DNA of 64,000 nucleotides from Silvania hatchlandensis (lineage in GTDB: Bacteria > Pseudomonadota > Gammaproteobacteria > Enterobacterales > Enterobacteriaceae), in the NCBI RefSeq assembly GCF_025564065.1, contig NZ_JAMGZK010000047.1, positions 62,001 through 126,000 of the forward strand, given 5' to 3'. Below are positions 39,144-50,864 of this stretch, piece after piece (position 1 is the first letter of the stretch; each line of letters begins with the position of its first letter). The notes below the pieces were generated by a model. That model was not told where the DNA came from. It saw nothing but the letters and a program-made list of their open reading frames with translations, and searched no databases. Position numbers and translations under genes: made by a program.

Positions 39144-39994
39144 ACCAGCGCGCCGTAAATGGTCAGCAGCGCCACAATCACCACCACCGCAAAGGTGGTT
39201 TTTTTGGCCATCGAAACAGCCGCTTTTGGCGTTTCAATTTTGTCTGTATGCGGTTCACGCGCCAGCGAGAACTGAGCCAGACGCGTCAGCACCTGGTACT
39301 GGGAGGTGTGGCGATCGCCCAGTGAAGCAAACCATCCCGGCAGCGCTTTTTCGCCATGCCCGATCAGGGCATACACCACCCCGAACAGCCGCACCGGCAG
39401 CCAGTCCAGTACGTGCAGGATAGCATCAATGCCCGATTGCAAACGCTCATGCGGCGTCAGGTAGCGTGCCAGCCAGCTCTGCCAGGCACGTAAAAACGCG
39501 TAGCCCATCAGCAGCACCGGCCCCCACATTCCGCCCACCACGAACCAGAACAGCGGCGCCAGATAGTAGCGAAAATTAATCCACAGCAACGCGTTTTGCA
39601 GCTCGCGCAGAAACTCGCGCTCATTGCACTCCGGCGGCACGCCGTGGATCAGCGTCAGTTCGCTGGCCATCGCCCCGCGAGCATGGGCATCATCACGGGA
39701 GGCTGCCTTCAGATAGGCATGGTAATGAAGACGCACCTTGCCCGCGCCAATGCATAGCACGCCAAGCAGGATCCACACCACCAGCAGCGGAACGTTAAAA
39801 AAGAGGCCGTGCAGCGAACGCAGCAGCAGAAACACGCCCCCCATCACTGCACCCATCATCAACAGCGTACGCAGCGGGGAAAAATGACGGATACGGCGGA
39901 ACAGCACTTCCATCCGGTGATCCAGTTGCCAGTGCTCACCCAGCTTGAATAAACGCTCAGCGGAGATCACCAGCAGCATGGTAAATAACGTCAT
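39140..39994 (-). CDS. ampE: Inner-membrane protein AmpE
   Basis: 284-residue integral membrane protein of the CobD/CbiB-like AmpE family, co-transcribed with ampD; proposed as a sensor in beta-lactamase induction, but its role is still unclear. Several hydrophobic segments (near 1-12, 40-90, 150-175, 265-284) and the conserved [26 protein letters not shown] and [22 protein letters not shown]. Start overlaps the ampD stop by four bases. Same length as E. coli. Confidence 0.94.
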   Translation of the reverse strand: MTLFTMLLVISAERLFKLGEHWQLDHRMEVLFRRIRHFSPLRTLLMMGAVMGGVFLLLRSLHGLFFNVPLLVVWILLGVLCIGAGKVRLHYHAYLKAASRDDAHARGAMASELTLIHGVPPECNEREFLRELQNALLWINFRYYLAPLFWFVVGGMWGPVLLMGYAFLRAWQSWLARYLTPHERLQSGIDAILHVLDWLPVRLFGVVYALIGHGEKALPGWFASLGDRHTSQYQVLTRLAQFSLAREPHTDKIETPKAAVSMAKKTTFAVVVIVALLTIYGALV

Positions 39995-40554
39995 GTCATC
40001 TCCTTATCTGACAGAGCGGTAAGCAAGGTTCTGAATCGTTCCCAGTTAAACGCCGGGCCGGGGTCAGTTTTTCGCTGCGGGGCAATATCGCTATGCCCGG
40101 TGATGTGCCCGGCCATGGCCGGATAGCGCTGCATCAGCATCCGCGTCAACGCGGCCAGTTGCTGATATTGCGCATCGGTATAGGGCAGCGTATCCGTCCC
40201 TTCCAGCTCAATGCCAATCGAAAAATCATTACAGCGTTCCCGTCCTTCATAGCAGGAGACTCCCGCATGCCAGGCTCGTTTATCAAAAGGAACATACTGG
40301 ACGATTTCACCGTCGCGGCGAATCAGACAATGGGCTGAAACGCGCAGATGCGCTATTTCAGCAAAAAAGGGGTGAGCATCCGGATCGATTGTTCCGGTGA
40401 ATAACGCATCAATCCACGGACCACCAAACTCGCCGGGCGGCAGGCTAATGTTGTGAACCACCAGCAGTGAGGGTGCCTCATCCTCAGGGCGGCAATCGTG
40501 GTGCGGCGAGGGTACATGCCGTGCATCCACCAGCCATCCATGTTCTAACTGCAT
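39991..40554 (-). CDS. ampD: 1,6-anhydro-N-acetylmuramyl-L-alanine amidase AmpD
   Basis: 187-residue cytoplasmic zinc amidase that recycles cell-wall fragments; by removing anhydro-muropeptides it keeps AmpR from inducing AmpC, and loss of ampD gives derepressed cephalosporin resistance in Enterobacter. Zinc ligands His34, His154 and Asp164 are present ([23 protein letters not shown]), so the protein looks intact. 187 residues is the Enterobacter/Citrobacter length, four more than E. coli. ATG at 40554 follows AAGGAG; the earlier in-frame start at 40608 lies in the nadC promoter region. Confidence 0.96.
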   Translation of the reverse strand: MQLEHGWLVDARHVPSPHHDCRPEDEAPSLLVVHNISLPPGEFGGPWIDALFTGTIDPDAHPFFAEIAHLRVSAHCLIRRDGEIVQYVPFDKRAWHAGVSCYEGRERCNDFSIGIELEGTDTLPYTDAQYQQLAALTRMLMQRYPAMAGHITGHSDIAPQRKTDPGPAFNWERFRTLLTALSDKEMT

Positions 40555-40581
40555 GCAGGATCTCCTTAGATATGGTGCTGA

Positions 40582-41535
<954 letters not shown>

Positions 41536-41640
41536 CTGACCGCCTGCCCGGCCTGCACTGGCCGGGTATCTCGACCCGCCTCGCAAATAAAATGTTCCGC
41601 GCTGTAACGCCCACATAATGCTCTGAATCCCGCATCACGA

Positions 41641-41656
41641 AACGATTTTTGTCGCT
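41641..41656 (+). promoter_or_regulatory. CRP-S-like site upstream of ppdD
   Basis: AACGATTTTTGTCGCT keeps the CGA-N6-TCGC core of the CRP-S (Sxy-dependent) consensus TGCGA-N6-TCGCA, 56 bases before the ppdD start. ppdD of E. coli is a known CRP-S gene. The match is seven of ten, so uncertain. Confidence 0.4.
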
Positions 41657-41711
41657 CGCCCGTTGCCCGACACGCTGCCACAGTAGCGCTGGTCAACATA
41701 AGGAGCGACCC

Positions 41712-42164
41712 ATGGAAAGACAAAAAGGATTTACTCTCATCGAGCTAATGGTGGTCATCGGCATCGTTGCCATTCTTAGCGCCACCGGCATTCCGGCCTA
41801 CCAGAACTACCTGCGTAAAGCCGCGCTGACTGACATGCTGCAAACCTTCCTGCCCTACCGTACCGCAGTCGAACTCTGCGCCCTGGATCATGGTGGAACG
41901 GACAGCTGCGATGCCAGCGTCAACGGTATTCCCTCCCCTGCCACCACTCGCTATGTCTCTGCCATGAGCATCGCCAAAGGCACGATTACCCTGACCGGCC
42001 AGGAGAGCCTGAATGGTCTGGAGGTGGTGATGACCCCGGTCTGGGATAGCAGCAACGGTATCACCGGCTGGACACGCGTCTGCACCGTTGGCGAAGACAG
42101 CGCGCTTAAGCAGGCCTGCGAAGATGTGTTCCGCTTTAGCGCCGTTGAGGAGAGCGGGCAATGA
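41712..42164 (+). CDS. ppdD: Type IV major prepilin PpdD
   Basis: 150-residue type IVa prepilin. Short leader MERQKG cut before Phe7 by a prepilin peptidase; the mature N-terminus FTLIELMVVIGIVAILSATG carries the conserved Glu5 and the hydrophobic helix. Cys55 region and a C-terminal Cys pair (CTVGED... QACEDV) suggest the usual disulfide. Followed by hofB in an ATGA overlap. ATG at 41712 follows AAGGAGCGACC. Four residues longer than E. coli PpdD at the C-terminal end. Confidence 0.95.
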   Translation: MERQKGFTLIELMVVIGIVAILSATGIPAYQNYLRKAALTDMLQTFLPYRTAVELCALDHGGTDSCDASVNGIPSPATTRYVSAMSIAKGTITLTGQESLNGLEVVMTPVWDSSNGITGWTRVCTVGEDSALKQACEDVFRFSAVEESGQ

Positions 42165-43546
42165 ATCCAGACAAACTGATGGCGCTTTGTCAGCGCCACA
42201 ATGCCCTGCTGCTGACCAGCGACACCGAGACGATAGACATTGCGGTTATCGGCACACCCGAGCCGACGATGTTAGAAGCACTGCGTTTCGCCACCCAGAA
42301 ACGGGTCAACATCGAGTGCTGGACCCGCGAAAAAATGGAAAAACACCGACAAACCGCCACGCTGTCGCATCTACCCGTCATTGCTGGCGCGGCAAACTCG
42401 GCGGTTGAGATCCTCAATCGCACCCTGATTCAGGCGCTGAACCAGCGGGCCTCAGATATTCATATCGAGCCCGCCGAGGAAAGCTGGCAGATCCGACTGC
42501 GCATCGATGGCGTTCTGTATCCCCAGCAGCCGCTCTCTTCTCCCCTGGGCACCACGCTTATCGCCCGGCTGAAGGTGCTGGGCAACCTGGATATCGCTGA
42601 GCGACGACTGCCTCAGGATGGACAATTTACGGTCGAACTCACCGGCTCACCGGTGTCGTTTCGCATTGCCACGCTCCCCTGTCGCAGCGGGGAAAAGATC
42701 GTTCTGCGACTCCTGCAGCAGGAGCAACAGGCGCTTTTACTCGATCAATTGGGGATGAGTGAAACGCAGCAGCGGCTGTTTGCCAGCGCACTGCACAAAC
42801 CACAAGGCCTGATACTGGTGACCGGCCCCACCGGCAGCGGCAAAACCGTGACCCTTTACAGCGCGCTGCAGGCACGCAACACGCCAGCAGTTAACATCTG
42901 CAGCGTTGAGGATCCGGTGGAAATCCCGCTGGAAGGGCTGAACCAAACCCCGGTCAATCCCCGGGCGGGCTTAACCTTTCAAAATGTACTGCGCGCGCTG
43001 CTACGCCAGGATCCGGATATCATCATGGTCGGTGAAATACGCGACGGCGAAACAGCAGAGATCGCCATGAATGCGGCACAGACCGGGCATCTGGTGCTGT
43101 CGACCCTGCACACCAATTCGACGGCAGAAACGCTGGTGCGCCTTCAGCAGATGGGGGTAGCGCACTGGATGATCGCCTCAGCCCTGTCTTTGGTTATTGC
43201 CCAGCGACTGGTACGTCGCCTTTGCCCGCACTGCCGTAAGCAGGCCCACCGGGAAGCGCCCCTGCCCGATGCGTTATGGCCCCGGCCTCTGCCACACTGG
43301 CAGCCCGCCGGTTGCGACCGTTGCTATCACGGCTTTTATGGCCGCGTGGCGATCTTTGAGGTACTGGTTATCACCCGCGAGCTGCGAACGGCCATCGCCA
43401 ACGGCGCGGCCGTGGAAGAGATCGACAAGCTTGCCCGACAATCGGGCATGACCACGCTGTTTGAACATGGGTGCATGGCGGTTGAGCAGGGCAAAACTAC
43501 CCTCGAAGAGCTGGTCCGGGTGCTGGGTGTACCGGATGGCCAGTAA
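42161..43546 (+). CDS. hofB: Type IV pilus assembly ATPase HofB
   Basis: 461-residue GspE/PilB-family ATPase thought to drive pilus growth. Seen: Walker A GPTGSGKT at 222-229, Asp box EDPVEI, Walker B VGEIRDGETAEIA, His box GHLVLSTLHTNS, and a tetracysteine zinc motif CPHC...CDRC. N-terminal domain is short, as in E. coli HofB. Overlaps ppdD by four bases and hofC by 11 bases, so translation of the three is coupled. Confidence 0.95.
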   Translation: MNPDKLMALCQRHNALLLTSDTETIDIAVIGTPEPTMLEALRFATQKRVNIECWTREKMEKHRQTATLSHLPVIAGAANSAVEILNRTLIQALNQRASDIHIEPAEESWQIRLRIDGVLYPQQPLSSPLGTTLIARLKVLGNLDIAERRLPQDGQFTVELTGSPVSFRIATLPCRSGEKIVLRLLQQEQQALLLDQLGMSETQQRLFASALHKPQGLILVTGPTGSGKTVTLYSALQARNTPAVNICSVEDPVEIPLEGLNQTPVNPRAGLTFQNVLRALLRQDPDIIMVGEIRDGETAEIAMNAAQTGHLVLSTLHTNSTAETLVRLQQMGVAHWMIASALSLVIAQRLVRRLCPHCRKQAHREAPLPDALWPRPLPHWQPAGCDRCYHGFYGRVAIFEVLVITRELRTAIANGAAVEEIDKLARQSGMTTLFEHGCMAVEQGKTTLEELVRVLGVPDGQ

Positions 43547-44735
43547 TCAACTCTGGCGCTGGCGCGCCCTCAGCCTACAGGGTGAATGCCAGCAGGGCGC
43601 ACTGTGGGCGCCCGATCGAGACACCGCATCGGCTGTGCTGCGGGATAAAGACCTGTTACCGCTTGAGCTTAAGCGGGGTGCACGGCCTACCCCACGCTGG
43701 CAGCCGCAGCATCGCTATGAGGTGATTCACCAGTTGGCGACGCTGCTGCAGGCAGGGTTAACGCTGTCGGCAGGTCTGGATCTTCTGGCGCAGCAGCACC
43801 CGGCCAGACACTGGCAGGCGCTGCTGCAAAGCCTTGCCGACGATCTCAGCGCCGGGTGCGCGTTTTCAGATGCGCTGAAAAAGTGGCCGAATGTCTTTCC
43901 ACCGCTCTACGTTTCAATGATGAAAACCGGGGAGCTGACGGGCAAACTCGACGAGTGCTGTCGTCAGCTGGCGCAACAGCAAAAAACGCAGCAGCAGCTT
44001 AGTGCGAAGGTAAAAAAGGCACTGCGCTATCCGGTCATTATTCTCACGCTGGCCGTTGCCGTGGTGCTGGCTATGGTGACGCTGGTGCTGCCGGAGTTTG
44101 CCGGGATCTATAAAACCTTCAATACGCCCTTACCGGCCCTGACCCAGGCCGTGATGGGGATAGCGAGTTTTCTCCAGGAGCGGGGCGTGGCGCTGGTGCT
44201 GTTCCTGCTGGTTACCGTGATGGGTCTGCTTACTGTACGCCGTCATCGTCGATGGCGCGTTGCCACTCAGCGCCTGATGCTGCGCTGCCCGATAATCGGC
44301 TCACTCGCGCGCGGGCAAAAATTAAGTCAGATCTTTACCGTGCTGTCGCTGACGCAGCAGGCGGGTATTGCTTTTTTGCAGGGGCTGGAAAGCACTGAAG
44401 AGACGCTGGAGTGCCCTTTCTGGAAGGAAAAATTACAGGCGATTCATCAGCGCGTGACGCAGGGGTCGCCCATCTGGTCAGCCCTGAATGATGCCCAGGT
44501 ATTCACACCGCTGTGCATTCAGTTGGTACGTACCGGCGAAGCTTCGGGCGCGCTGGACACGATGTTGCGTAATCTGGCACAGCATCATAATGAACAAACC
44601 TTTCAGCAGGCGGATAATCTGGCCTCGCTGCTGGAACCGTTGCTGTTGATCGTCACGGGGGTCATTATCGGTACGCTGGTGGTGGCGATGTACCTGCCCA
44701 TTTTCCACCTGGGGGATGCGATGGGGGCGGGATAA
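43536..44735 (+). CDS. hofC: Type IV pilus inner-membrane platform protein HofC
   Basis: 399-residue GspF/PilC-family platform protein with two repeats of the T2SSF domain (about 60-185 and 265-385) and three membrane segments (near 165-190, 215-235, 365-390). Seen: MMKTGELTGKLDECCRQLA and its repeat LVRTGEASGALDTMLRNLA. ATG at 43536 matches the E. coli start MASNQLWRWRA and lies inside the end of hofB. Last gene of ppdD-hofBC; a convergent guaC follows. Confidence 0.94.
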   Translation: MASNQLWRWRALSLQGECQQGALWAPDRDTASAVLRDKDLLPLELKRGARPTPRWQPQHRYEVIHQLATLLQAGLTLSAGLDLLAQQHPARHWQALLQSLADDLSAGCAFSDALKKWPNVFPPLYVSMMKTGELTGKLDECCRQLAQQQKTQQQLSAKVKKALRYPVIILTLAVAVVLAMVTLVLPEFAGIYKTFNTPLPALTQAVMGIASFLQERGVALVLFLLVTVMGLLTVRRHRRWRVATQRLMLRCPIIGSLARGQKLSQIFTVLSLTQQAGIAFLQGLESTEETLECPFWKEKLQAIHQRVTQGSPIWSALNDAQVFTPLCIQLVRTGEASGALDTMLRNLAQHHNEQTFQQADNLASLLEPLLLIVTGVIIGTLVVAMYLPIFHLGDAMGAG

Positions 44736-44759
44736 CGCTGGCGCGTGAGAGCGCCAGCG
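44736..44759. terminator. Hairpin between hofC and guaC
   Basis: Nine-bp stem CGCTGGCGC with GCGCCAGCG and a GTGAGA loop between convergent stops. It directly follows the hofC stop. T runs are poor on both sides. Confidence 0.6.
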
Positions 44760-44767
44760 AGAGAGGC

Positions 44768-45811
44768 TTACAGGCTATTGAAAACGCGGTTTTCCTGTTC
44801 CTGCACGCGGATAAAGGTTGTGCGCTTGGTCAGCTCTTTCAGGCGTTCAGCACCCACGTAGGTGCACGCAGAACGCAGGCCACCGAGGATGTCACGCGCG
44901 GTTAGATCAACCGGGCCGCGCAGTGGCAGTTTCACGGTTTTACCTTCTGCGGCGCGATACTGGGCAACACCACCGACGTGACGGTTCATCGCAGACTCAG
45001 AGCTCATGCCGTAGAACAGCATGAATTTCTCGCCGTTTTCTTCCACTACGGTACCGCCGCTCTCTTCGTGACCTGCCAGCATACCGCCGAGCATCACGAA
45101 GTCAGCGCCGCCGCCGAAGGCTTTCGCTACGTCACCTGGCATGGTGCAACCGCCGTCGCTGACGATCTGACCGCCAAGACCGTGGGCGGCATCGGCACAC
45201 TCAATGACAGCAGACAGTTGCGGGTAACCCACGCCCGTTTTAACACGCGTGGTGCACACGGAGCCTGGGCCGATACCCACTTTGACAATATCGGCGCCGG
45301 AGAGGATCAGCTCTTCACACATCTCACCTGTCACCACGTTACCGGCGATAATGGTTTTGGTCGGCCAGGCTTGACGCGCTTTGCTGACAAAACGGACGAA
45401 GTGTTCGGAGTAACCGTTCGCCACGTCAATGCAGAGGAAATTAAGCGCCGGGTTCGCCGCCAGGATCTGTTTCGTTTTCTCAAAATCAGCGTCGGAGGTA
45501 CCCGTAGAGACCATCACATGCTTTAACACTTCAGCAGGGGCAGATGCGACAAATGCATTCCACTCTTCCACGCTATAGTGTTTATGCACTGCCGTCAGGA
45601 TCTCAAAGCTTGCCAGCGCGGTCGCCATCGCGAAGGTCCCGACGGAGTCCATATTGGCTGCGATGATCGGCACGCCAGACCAGGTCTGACCGGAATGCTT
45701 AAAGGTAAATTGACGTTCGAGCTCAACGTCAGAGCGACTTTTCAGAGTGGAACGTTTAGGGCGGATAAGAACGTCTTTGAAACCTAACTTCAGATCTTCT
45801 TCGATACGCAT
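44768..45811 (-). CDS. guaC: GMP reductase GuaC
   Basis: 347-residue enzyme that deaminates GMP to IMP with NADPH, balancing purine pools. Seen: the catalytic-cysteine loop [11 protein letters not shown] (Cys186), [43 protein letters not shown] and the end [13 protein letters not shown] at 45811 gives the E. coli length; the ORF extension upstream to 45859 has no similarity. Reads divergently from coaE across 235 bases, in which I recognise no operator. Confidence 0.97.
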   Translation of the reverse strand: MRIEEDLKLGFKDVLIRPKRSTLKSRSDVELERQFTFKHSGQTWSGVPIIAANMDSVGTFAMATALASFEILTAVHKHYSVEEWNAFVASAPAEVLKHVMVSTGTSDADFEKTKQILAANPALNFLCIDVANGYSEHFVRFVSKARQAWPTKTIIAGNVVTGEMCEELILSGADIVKVGIGPGSVCTTRVKTGVGYPQLSAVIECADAAHGLGGQIVSDGGCTMPGDVAKAFGGGADFVMLGGMLAGHEESGGTVVEENGEKFMLFYGMSSESAMNRHVGGVAQYRAAEGKTVKLPLRGPVDLTARDILGGLRSACTYVGAERLKELTKRTTFIRVQEQENRVFNSL

Positions 45812-46046
45812 TTGCAGATTCCTGGGGTACTGGGGTAAATGTCGAAAAACGAAACACACAACTCCAGTGACGTTATCATACGCACTAATCGTTGCTCCGC
45901 AAGACTGCGAAAATCACTTTTTTTACGCTACAATCCTATAAATTTACCTGAGCAAAGCCAGGTAAAAAGCGTCAACGATTATCTGTTATATGAATTCAAT
46001 TTAAGCGGCTGATTTTGATAATGAATATTTCCCAGGATTTAATTTA

Positions 46047-46688
46047 ATGGGGTATACCGTCGCGTTAACGGGCGGCATCGGAAGTGGCAAAAGCACCGTC
46101 GCCGACACATTTTCTCGTCTGGGCGTCAACGTTATTGATGCCGATATCATTGCCCGACAGGTGGTAGAACCCGGCACACCCGCACTGCGTGCTATCGCCG
46201 AACATTTCGGCGGTGAACTCATCGGGCCCGAGGGCACCCTTAATCGCCGAAAGCTGCGCGAACGTATTTTTGCTCATCCTGAAGAAAAAGCCTGGCTTAA
46301 CGCCCTGCTCCACCCGCTGATCCAGCAGGAGACCCAGAGGCAGATGCGGGAAGCGACCTCACCGTATGTCCTGTGGGTTGTACCGCTGCTGGTGGAAAAT
46401 CAGCTACATAAAAAAGCCGATCGGGTTCTGGTGGTCGATGTCTCTGTAGACACCCAAATTCAGCGCACCATGGCACGCGATAACGTCGCACGCGAACATG
46501 CCGAACAAATTCTTGCCGCGCAGGCCACGCGTGAAGCGCGCCTGGCCGTCGCGGATGATGTTATTGATAATAATGGCGCACCGGATGCCATTGCATCGGA
46601 TGTTGCTCGTCTGCATCAGCAATACCTGGCGTATGCTGCTCAGGCCGTTTTACAGGAAAACCATAATGTACACCCACGTTCTTTTTGA
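46047..46688 (+). CDS. coaE: Dephospho-CoA kinase CoaE
   Basis: 213-residue kinase for the last step of CoA synthesis (phosphorylates the 3' hydroxyl of dephospho-CoA). Seen: P-loop GGIGSGKST at 9-17, [28 protein letters not shown] and the C-terminal [15 protein letters not shown]. About seven residues longer than E. coli at the C-terminus, where it overlaps zapD by 23 bases. Same locus order as E. coli (guaC, coaE, zapD, yacG). Confidence 0.96.
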   Translation: MGYTVALTGGIGSGKSTVADTFSRLGVNVIDADIIARQVVEPGTPALRAIAEHFGGELIGPEGTLNRRKLRERIFAHPEEKAWLNALLHPLIQQETQRQMREATSPYVLWVVPLLVENQLHKKADRVLVVDVSVDTQIQRTMARDNVAREHAEQILAAQATREARLAVADDVIDNNGAPDAIASDVARLHQQYLAYAAQAVLQENHNVHPRSF

Positions 46689-47409
46689 GCATCCCCTCAA
46701 CGAAAAAATGCGTACCTGGCTGCGTATTGAGTTTTTAATTCAGCAGCTTTCCAGCCAGCTTCCGGTTCACGACCACACCACTGCCCTGCATTTTTTCCGT
46801 AACGTAGGCGACCTTCTGGATGTGTTAGAGCGTGGCGAAGTGCGGACTGAACTGCTGAAAGAGCTGGAACGCCAGCAGCGTAAATTACAGGCCTGGGCGG
46901 AGGTGCCCGGCGTAGACAACAGCCGTATCGACGCCCTGCGCCAGCAGCTGAAACAGAGCAGCGGAATTCTGATGGCCGCGCCGCGCGTGGGCCAGTTTCT
47001 GCGTGAAGACCGTCTGGTGGCGCTGGTCCGCCAGCGCCTGAGCATTCCCGGCGGCTGCTGCAGCTTCGATTTGCCGACTCTGCATATCTGGCTGCATATG
47101 CCGCAGGAGCAGCGCGACACTCAGGTACAGGGCTGGATTGATAGCCTTGAGCCAGTGCATCAGGCGCTGTCGTTGATCCTCGATCTGATCCGCAACTCTG
47201 CACCGTTTCGTAAGCAAACCAGCCTGAACGGCTTTTACCAGGACAATGGCGACGATGCCGACCTGCTGCGCTTACAGCTGCGCCTCGCCGATCAGCTTTA
47301 TCCGCAAATTTCCGGGCACAAGAGCCGCTTTGCGATTCGTTTTATGCCGCTCGACAGTGAAAATGGCCTCGTGCCTGAACGCCTCGACTTTGAACTGGCG
47401 TGTTGTTAA
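46666..47409 (+). CDS. zapD: Cell division protein ZapD
   Basis: 247-residue cytoplasmic FtsZ-bundling protein that binds the C-terminal peptide of FtsZ and steadies the Z ring. Seen: start [24 protein letters not shown], helical N-terminal half ([14 protein letters not shown]), [22 protein letters not shown] and the end [20 protein letters not shown]. Start ATG is within the end of coaE; the longer in-frame reading upstream is a shadow of coaE. Confidence 0.95.
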   Translation: MYTHVLFEHPLNEKMRTWLRIEFLIQQLSSQLPVHDHTTALHFFRNVGDLLDVLERGEVRTELLKELERQQRKLQAWAEVPGVDNSRIDALRQQLKQSSGILMAAPRVGQFLREDRLVALVRQRLSIPGGCCSFDLPTLHIWLHMPQEQRDTQVQGWIDSLEPVHQALSLILDLIRNSAPFRKQTSLNGFYQDNGDDADLLRLQLRLADQLYPQISGHKSRFAIRFMPLDSENGLVPERLDFELACC

Positions 47410-47418
47410 GGAGCCATG

Positions 47419-47613
47419 ATGTCTGATATTACCAGCGTAAACTGCCCCACCTGCGGGAAGCCCGTCATCTGGGGCGAACAAAGCCCGTTTCGTCCTTTCT
47501 GCTGCAAACGCTGCCAGCTGATCGATCTTGGCGAATGGGCTGCAGAAGAGAAACGCATTCCCAGCGCAGGCGATCTGTCTGACAGCGACGACTGGAGCGA
47601 AGAGCAGCAGTAA
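47419..47613 (+). CDS. yacG: DNA gyrase inhibitor YacG
   Basis: 64-residue zinc protein that binds the C-terminal part of GyrB and blocks DNA binding. Zinc ligands Cys9, Cys12, Cys28 and Cys32 (CPTC...CCKRC), then [17 protein letters not shown] and an acidic tail. Two ATGs are adjacent (47416 and 47419); the second has better spacing to AAGGAG and matches the E. coli start. Starts nine bases after zapD. Confidence 0.93.
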   Translation: MSDITSVNCPTCGKPVIWGEQSPFRPFCCKRCQLIDLGEWAAEEKRIPSAGDLSDSDDWSEEQQ

Positions 47614-47622
47614 GGTCACGAT

Positions 47623-47650
47623 GGCCTGCCGGTACGTCGACAGGCAGGCC
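47623..47650. terminator. Hairpin between yacG and mutT
   Basis: GGCCTGCC stem with GGCAGGCC and a 12-base loop between convergent genes, followed by CCCGTTAATTCT. A probable, not strong, terminator. Confidence 0.55.
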
Positions 47651-47652
47651 CG

Positions 47653-48042
47653 TTAATTCTGCACTAAGCGGGCAATAATGGGTTCATTTGCCGGCGGGAA
47701 CTTATCCGCATCCTCCGCACTCAGCGTAACCCAGTTGCCTGGCTGCCCTTCTCTCCCCCACGGCTCGCCTTCCCAGCTTTCGACCAGCCAGAACCACAGG
47801 GTGATGTGGCGATCGGGAAAGGTATATTCCAGCTTATCAAATAGCGTTGCACCCAGCGGGGTGATCCCCACCTCTTCCTGGAGTTCACGGGTCAGCGCCT
47901 GCTCCGGCGTTTCGCCTGACTCGATCTTACCGCCAGGGAATTCCCACTTGTTGGCCATATGGGCATCGGCCGCGCGCTGGGTGATGAAGAATTGATTGTG
48001 TGAATTGCGGATAATCCCGACAGCGATTTGCAGTATTTTCAT
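47653..48042 (-). CDS. mutT: 8-oxo-dGTP diphosphatase MutT
   Basis: 129-residue Nudix hydrolase that removes 8-oxo-dGTP from the nucleotide pool and so prevents A:T to C:G mutations. Nudix box GX5EX7REUXEEXGU is complete at 38-60 (GGKIESGETPEQAL then TRELQEEVGI). Same length as E. coli. It lies downstream of secA behind a terminator hairpin, so it is probably expressed by partial read-through and its own promoter. Confidence 0.97.
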   Translation of the reverse strand: MKILQIAVGIIRNSHNQFFITQRAADAHMANKWEFPGGKIESGETPEQALTRELQEEVGITPLGATLFDKLEYTFPDRHITLWFWLVESWEGEPWGREGQPGNWVTLSAEDADKFPPANEPIIARLVQN

Positions 48043-48056
48043 TGTGTTACGTCCAT

Positions 48057-48084
48057 AAAAAAGGCGCAGATATCTGCGCCTTTT
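48057..48084 (-). terminator. Terminator after secA
   Basis: GGCGCAGA with TCTGCGCC (48063-48080), a near-perfect palindrome flanked by A6 and T4; on the leftward strand the stem is followed by a T6 run. It lies between secA and mutT. Confidence 0.85.
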
Positions 48085-48099
48085 CAGTGTGTTAAATGC

Positions 48100-50805
48100 T
48101 TAGCTCAGACGGCCATGGCACTGTTTATATTTTTTACCGGAACCACACGGGCACGGATCGTTACGCCCAACCTTACGATCGCCGGACTGCTCGGCAATAG
48201 CGGCTGCCGCTGCGGCTTCGTCGTCCTGATGGCTGAGCTGTTGCATCTGTGCCAGACGTTCGGCTTCTTCACGACGCTGCTGCTCCATCTCTTCAACTTC
48301 TTCCGGCATGCGCACCTGCACCTTGCTCAGGGTACTGATCACTTCGTATTTCAGTGATTCCAGCATTGAGGCAAACATCGCAAAGGATTCACGTTTGTAC
48401 TCCTGCTTCGGATCTTTTTGCGCATAGCCGCGCAGATGGATCCCCTGACGCAGGTAATCCATTGCCGCCAGGTGCTCTTTCCACAGGGAGTCCAGCGTTT
48501 GCAGCATCACGCCTTTTTCGAAGTGGCGCATCATCTCTGCACCCACCACTTCTTCTTTACGCTTGTAGACTTCCAGCGCGTTGGCGAAGATACGTTCACG
48601 CAGCGTCTCTTCATGCAGCTCTGGCTCTTTATCCAGCCACTCCTGAATTGGCAGCTCGAGGTCAAAGTCATTTTTCAGACGCGCCTGCAGACCCTCGATA
48701 TCCCACATCTCTTCCAGCGACTGCGGTGGAATGTGTCCATCAATTGTCGCTTTAAAGACGTCTTCACGAATGCTGTTAATGGTTTCGCTTACGTCGGATA
48801 CGTCCAGCAATTCGTTACGCTGGGTATAGATGGCGCGACGCTGATCGTTCGCCACATCATCGTATTCCAGCAGTTGCTTACGAATATCAAAGTTACGGCT
48901 TTCAACTTTACGCTGTGCGTTAGCGATAGCCTTGGTCACCCACGGGTGTTCAATCGCTTCGCCCGGTTTCATGCCCAGCTTACGCATCATGCCTGACACA
49001 CGGTCGGAGGCAAAAATACGCATCAGCGCATCTTCCATCGACAGGTAGAAGCGAGATGAACCGGCATCACCCTGACGACCCGCACGGCCGCGCAGCTGGT
49101 TATCGATACGACGAGATTCGTGACGTTCAGTACCGATGATATGCAGACCACCTGCAGCCAGCACTGCATCATGACGAATCTGCCACTCAGCTTTAATCTG
49201 CGCGACCTGCTCCGGCGTTGGGTTTTCCAGCTCGGCCAGTTCAGCCTGCCAGCTGCCGCCCAGCATAATATCAGTACCACGACCGGCCATGTTGGTGGCG
49301 ATAGTCACAGCTGACGGATAGCCCGCCTGGGCAACGATGTCCGCTTCTTTGGCGTGGAACTTGGCGTTCAGTACGTTGTGTTTGATACCGGCTTTGGTCA
49401 GTTCATCGGAGACCACTTCTGATTTTTCAATCGAAATCGTCCCCACCAGCACCGGCTGACCCGCAGCGGTACGATCGCGGATATCTTCAATGATAGCCTG
49501 AATTTTTTCTGCTTCGGTCATGTAAACCAGATCCGGCATGTCTTTACGGATCATCGGACGGTTGGTCGGCACCACAACGGTATCCAGCTTGTAGATAGAG
49601 CTGAATTCGAAGGCTTCCGTATCCGCCGTACCGGTCATCCCCGCCAGCTTCTCGTACAGACGGAAGTAGTTCTGGAAGGTAATGGACGCCAGCGTCTGGT
49701 TCTCATTCTGGATGTCGACTTGCTCTTTTGCTTCGACGGCCTGATGCAGGCCATCGGACCAGCGACGACCCTGCATGGTACGACCGGTGTGTTCGTCAAC
49801 GATAATGACTTCGCCATCTTTGACGATGTAATCAACATCACGGGTAAACAGCACGTGCGCGCGCAGGGCAGCAGTGACGTGGTGCATCAGCATAATGTTA
49901 GTCGGGGAGTAGAGTGACTCGCCTTCGTCCATAATGCCCTGATTCACCAGCAGCTCTTCGATCTGAACCAGACCGCGTTCGGTCAGGTTAACCTGACGCG
50001 CTTTTTCGTCCACGGAGAAGTGGCCTTCACCCTGGAAAGTATCGGAGTCTTCTTTTTCCTGACGAATCAGGTGTGGAATGATTTTGTCGACTTTGCGATA
50101 CATCTCGGAGCTGTCTTCAGCCGGGCCGGAGATGATCAGCGGCGTACGCGCTTCATCGATCAGGATGGAGTCCACCTCATCCACCAGCGCATAGTGCAGT
50201 TTACGCTGGACGCGCTCTTCCGGGCTAAATGCCATGTTATCGCGCAGGTAGTCGAAGCCGTATTCGTTGTTAGTGCCGTAGGTGATATCCGCGCCGTAGG
50301 CTTCACGTTTTGCCGGTGCAGGCAGACCGGACATGTTGATCCCGACGCTCATGCCGAGGAATTCGAACAGCGGGCGGTTATTTTCGGCATCACGCTGTGC
50401 CAGATAGTCGTTGACGGTCACGACGTGAACGCCTTTCCCGGACAGAGCATTCAGATAAGCTGGCAGGGTTGCGGTCAGGGTTTTACCTTCACCGGTACGC
50501 ATCTCTGCGATGCAGCGATCGTTCAGCACCATGCCGCCCAGCAGCTGCACGTCAAAGTGACGCATATTGAATACGCGCTTACTCGCCTCACGAACAACGG
50601 CGAACGCTTCCGGGATCAGGCTTTCAACGGTTGCGCCTTTCTCAAGACGGGCACGGAATTCGACGGTTTTCGCTTTCAGCTCGTCATCGGAGAGTTTTTC
50701 CATCTCCGGTTCCATGGCATTGATCACCGTGACAGCTTTGCGCATACGGCGCAGGGTACGATCGTTACGACTACCGAAAACTTTAGTTAATAATTTGATT
50801 AGCAT
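48100..50805 (-). CDS. secA: Preprotein translocase ATPase SecA
   Basis: 901-residue motor that drives proteins through SecYEG. Seen: Walker [12 protein letters not shown] near 102-112, [19 protein letters not shown], the second nucleotide domain GTEIHESRR-like [24 protein letters not shown], and the C-terminal zinc motif [13 protein letters not shown] (Cys885, 887, 896, His897). Same length as E. coli. Translation is expected to be controlled by secretion through secM upstream. Spaced 59 bases from secM. Confidence 0.98.
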   Translation of the reverse strand: MLIKLLTKVFGSRNDRTLRRMRKAVTVINAMEPEMEKLSDDELKAKTVEFRARLEKGATVESLIPEAFAVVREASKRVFNMRHFDVQLLGGMVLNDRCIAEMRTGEGKTLTATLPAYLNALSGKGVHVVTVNDYLAQRDAENNRPLFEFLGMSVGINMSGLPAPAKREAYGADITYGTNNEYGFDYLRDNMAFSPEERVQRKLHYALVDEVDSILIDEARTPLIISGPAEDSSEMYRKVDKIIPHLIRQEKEDSDTFQGEGHFSVDEKARQVNLTERGLVQIEELLVNQGIMDEGESLYSPTNIMLMHHVTAALRAHVLFTRDVDYIVKDGEVIIVDEHTGRTMQGRRWSDGLHQAVEAKEQVDIQNENQTLASITFQNYFRLYEKLAGMTGTADTEAFEFSSIYKLDTVVVPTNRPMIRKDMPDLVYMTEAEKIQAIIEDIRDRTAAGQPVLVGTISIEKSEVVSDELTKAGIKHNVLNAKFHAKEADIVAQAGYPSAVTIATNMAGRGTDIMLGGSWQAELAELENPTPEQVAQIKAEWQIRHDAVLAAGGLHIIGTERHESRRIDNQLRGRAGRQGDAGSSRFYLSMEDALMRIFASDRVSGMMRKLGMKPGEAIEHPWVTKAIANAQRKVESRNFDIRKQLLEYDDVANDQRRAIYTQRNELLDVSDVSETINSIREDVFKATIDGHIPPQSLEEMWDIEGLQARLKNDFDLELPIQEWLDKEPELHEETLRERIFANALEVYKRKEEVVGAEMMRHFEKGVMLQTLDSLWKEHLAAMDYLRQGIHLRGYAQKDPKQEYKRESFAMFASMLESLKYEVISTLSKVQVRMPEEVEEMEQQRREEAERLAQMQQLSHQDDEAAAAAAIAEQSGDRKVGRNDPCPCGSGKKYKQCHGRLS

Positions 50806-50864
50806 AATAAATTCTCAAACGCCCCATCATGGGCAGTTAAATTAAGGTACTGAAAAGGGTTAAT

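Noticed and set aside
39991..40554. Broken ampD that would give constitutive AmpC
   Set aside because: All three zinc ligands and the full 187-residue Enterobacter length are present; no frameshift seen.
45812..46046. PurR operator upstream of guaC
   Set aside because: A segment near ACTAATCGTTGCT loosely resembles half of the PurR consensus but lacks the central CG dyad with matching arms.
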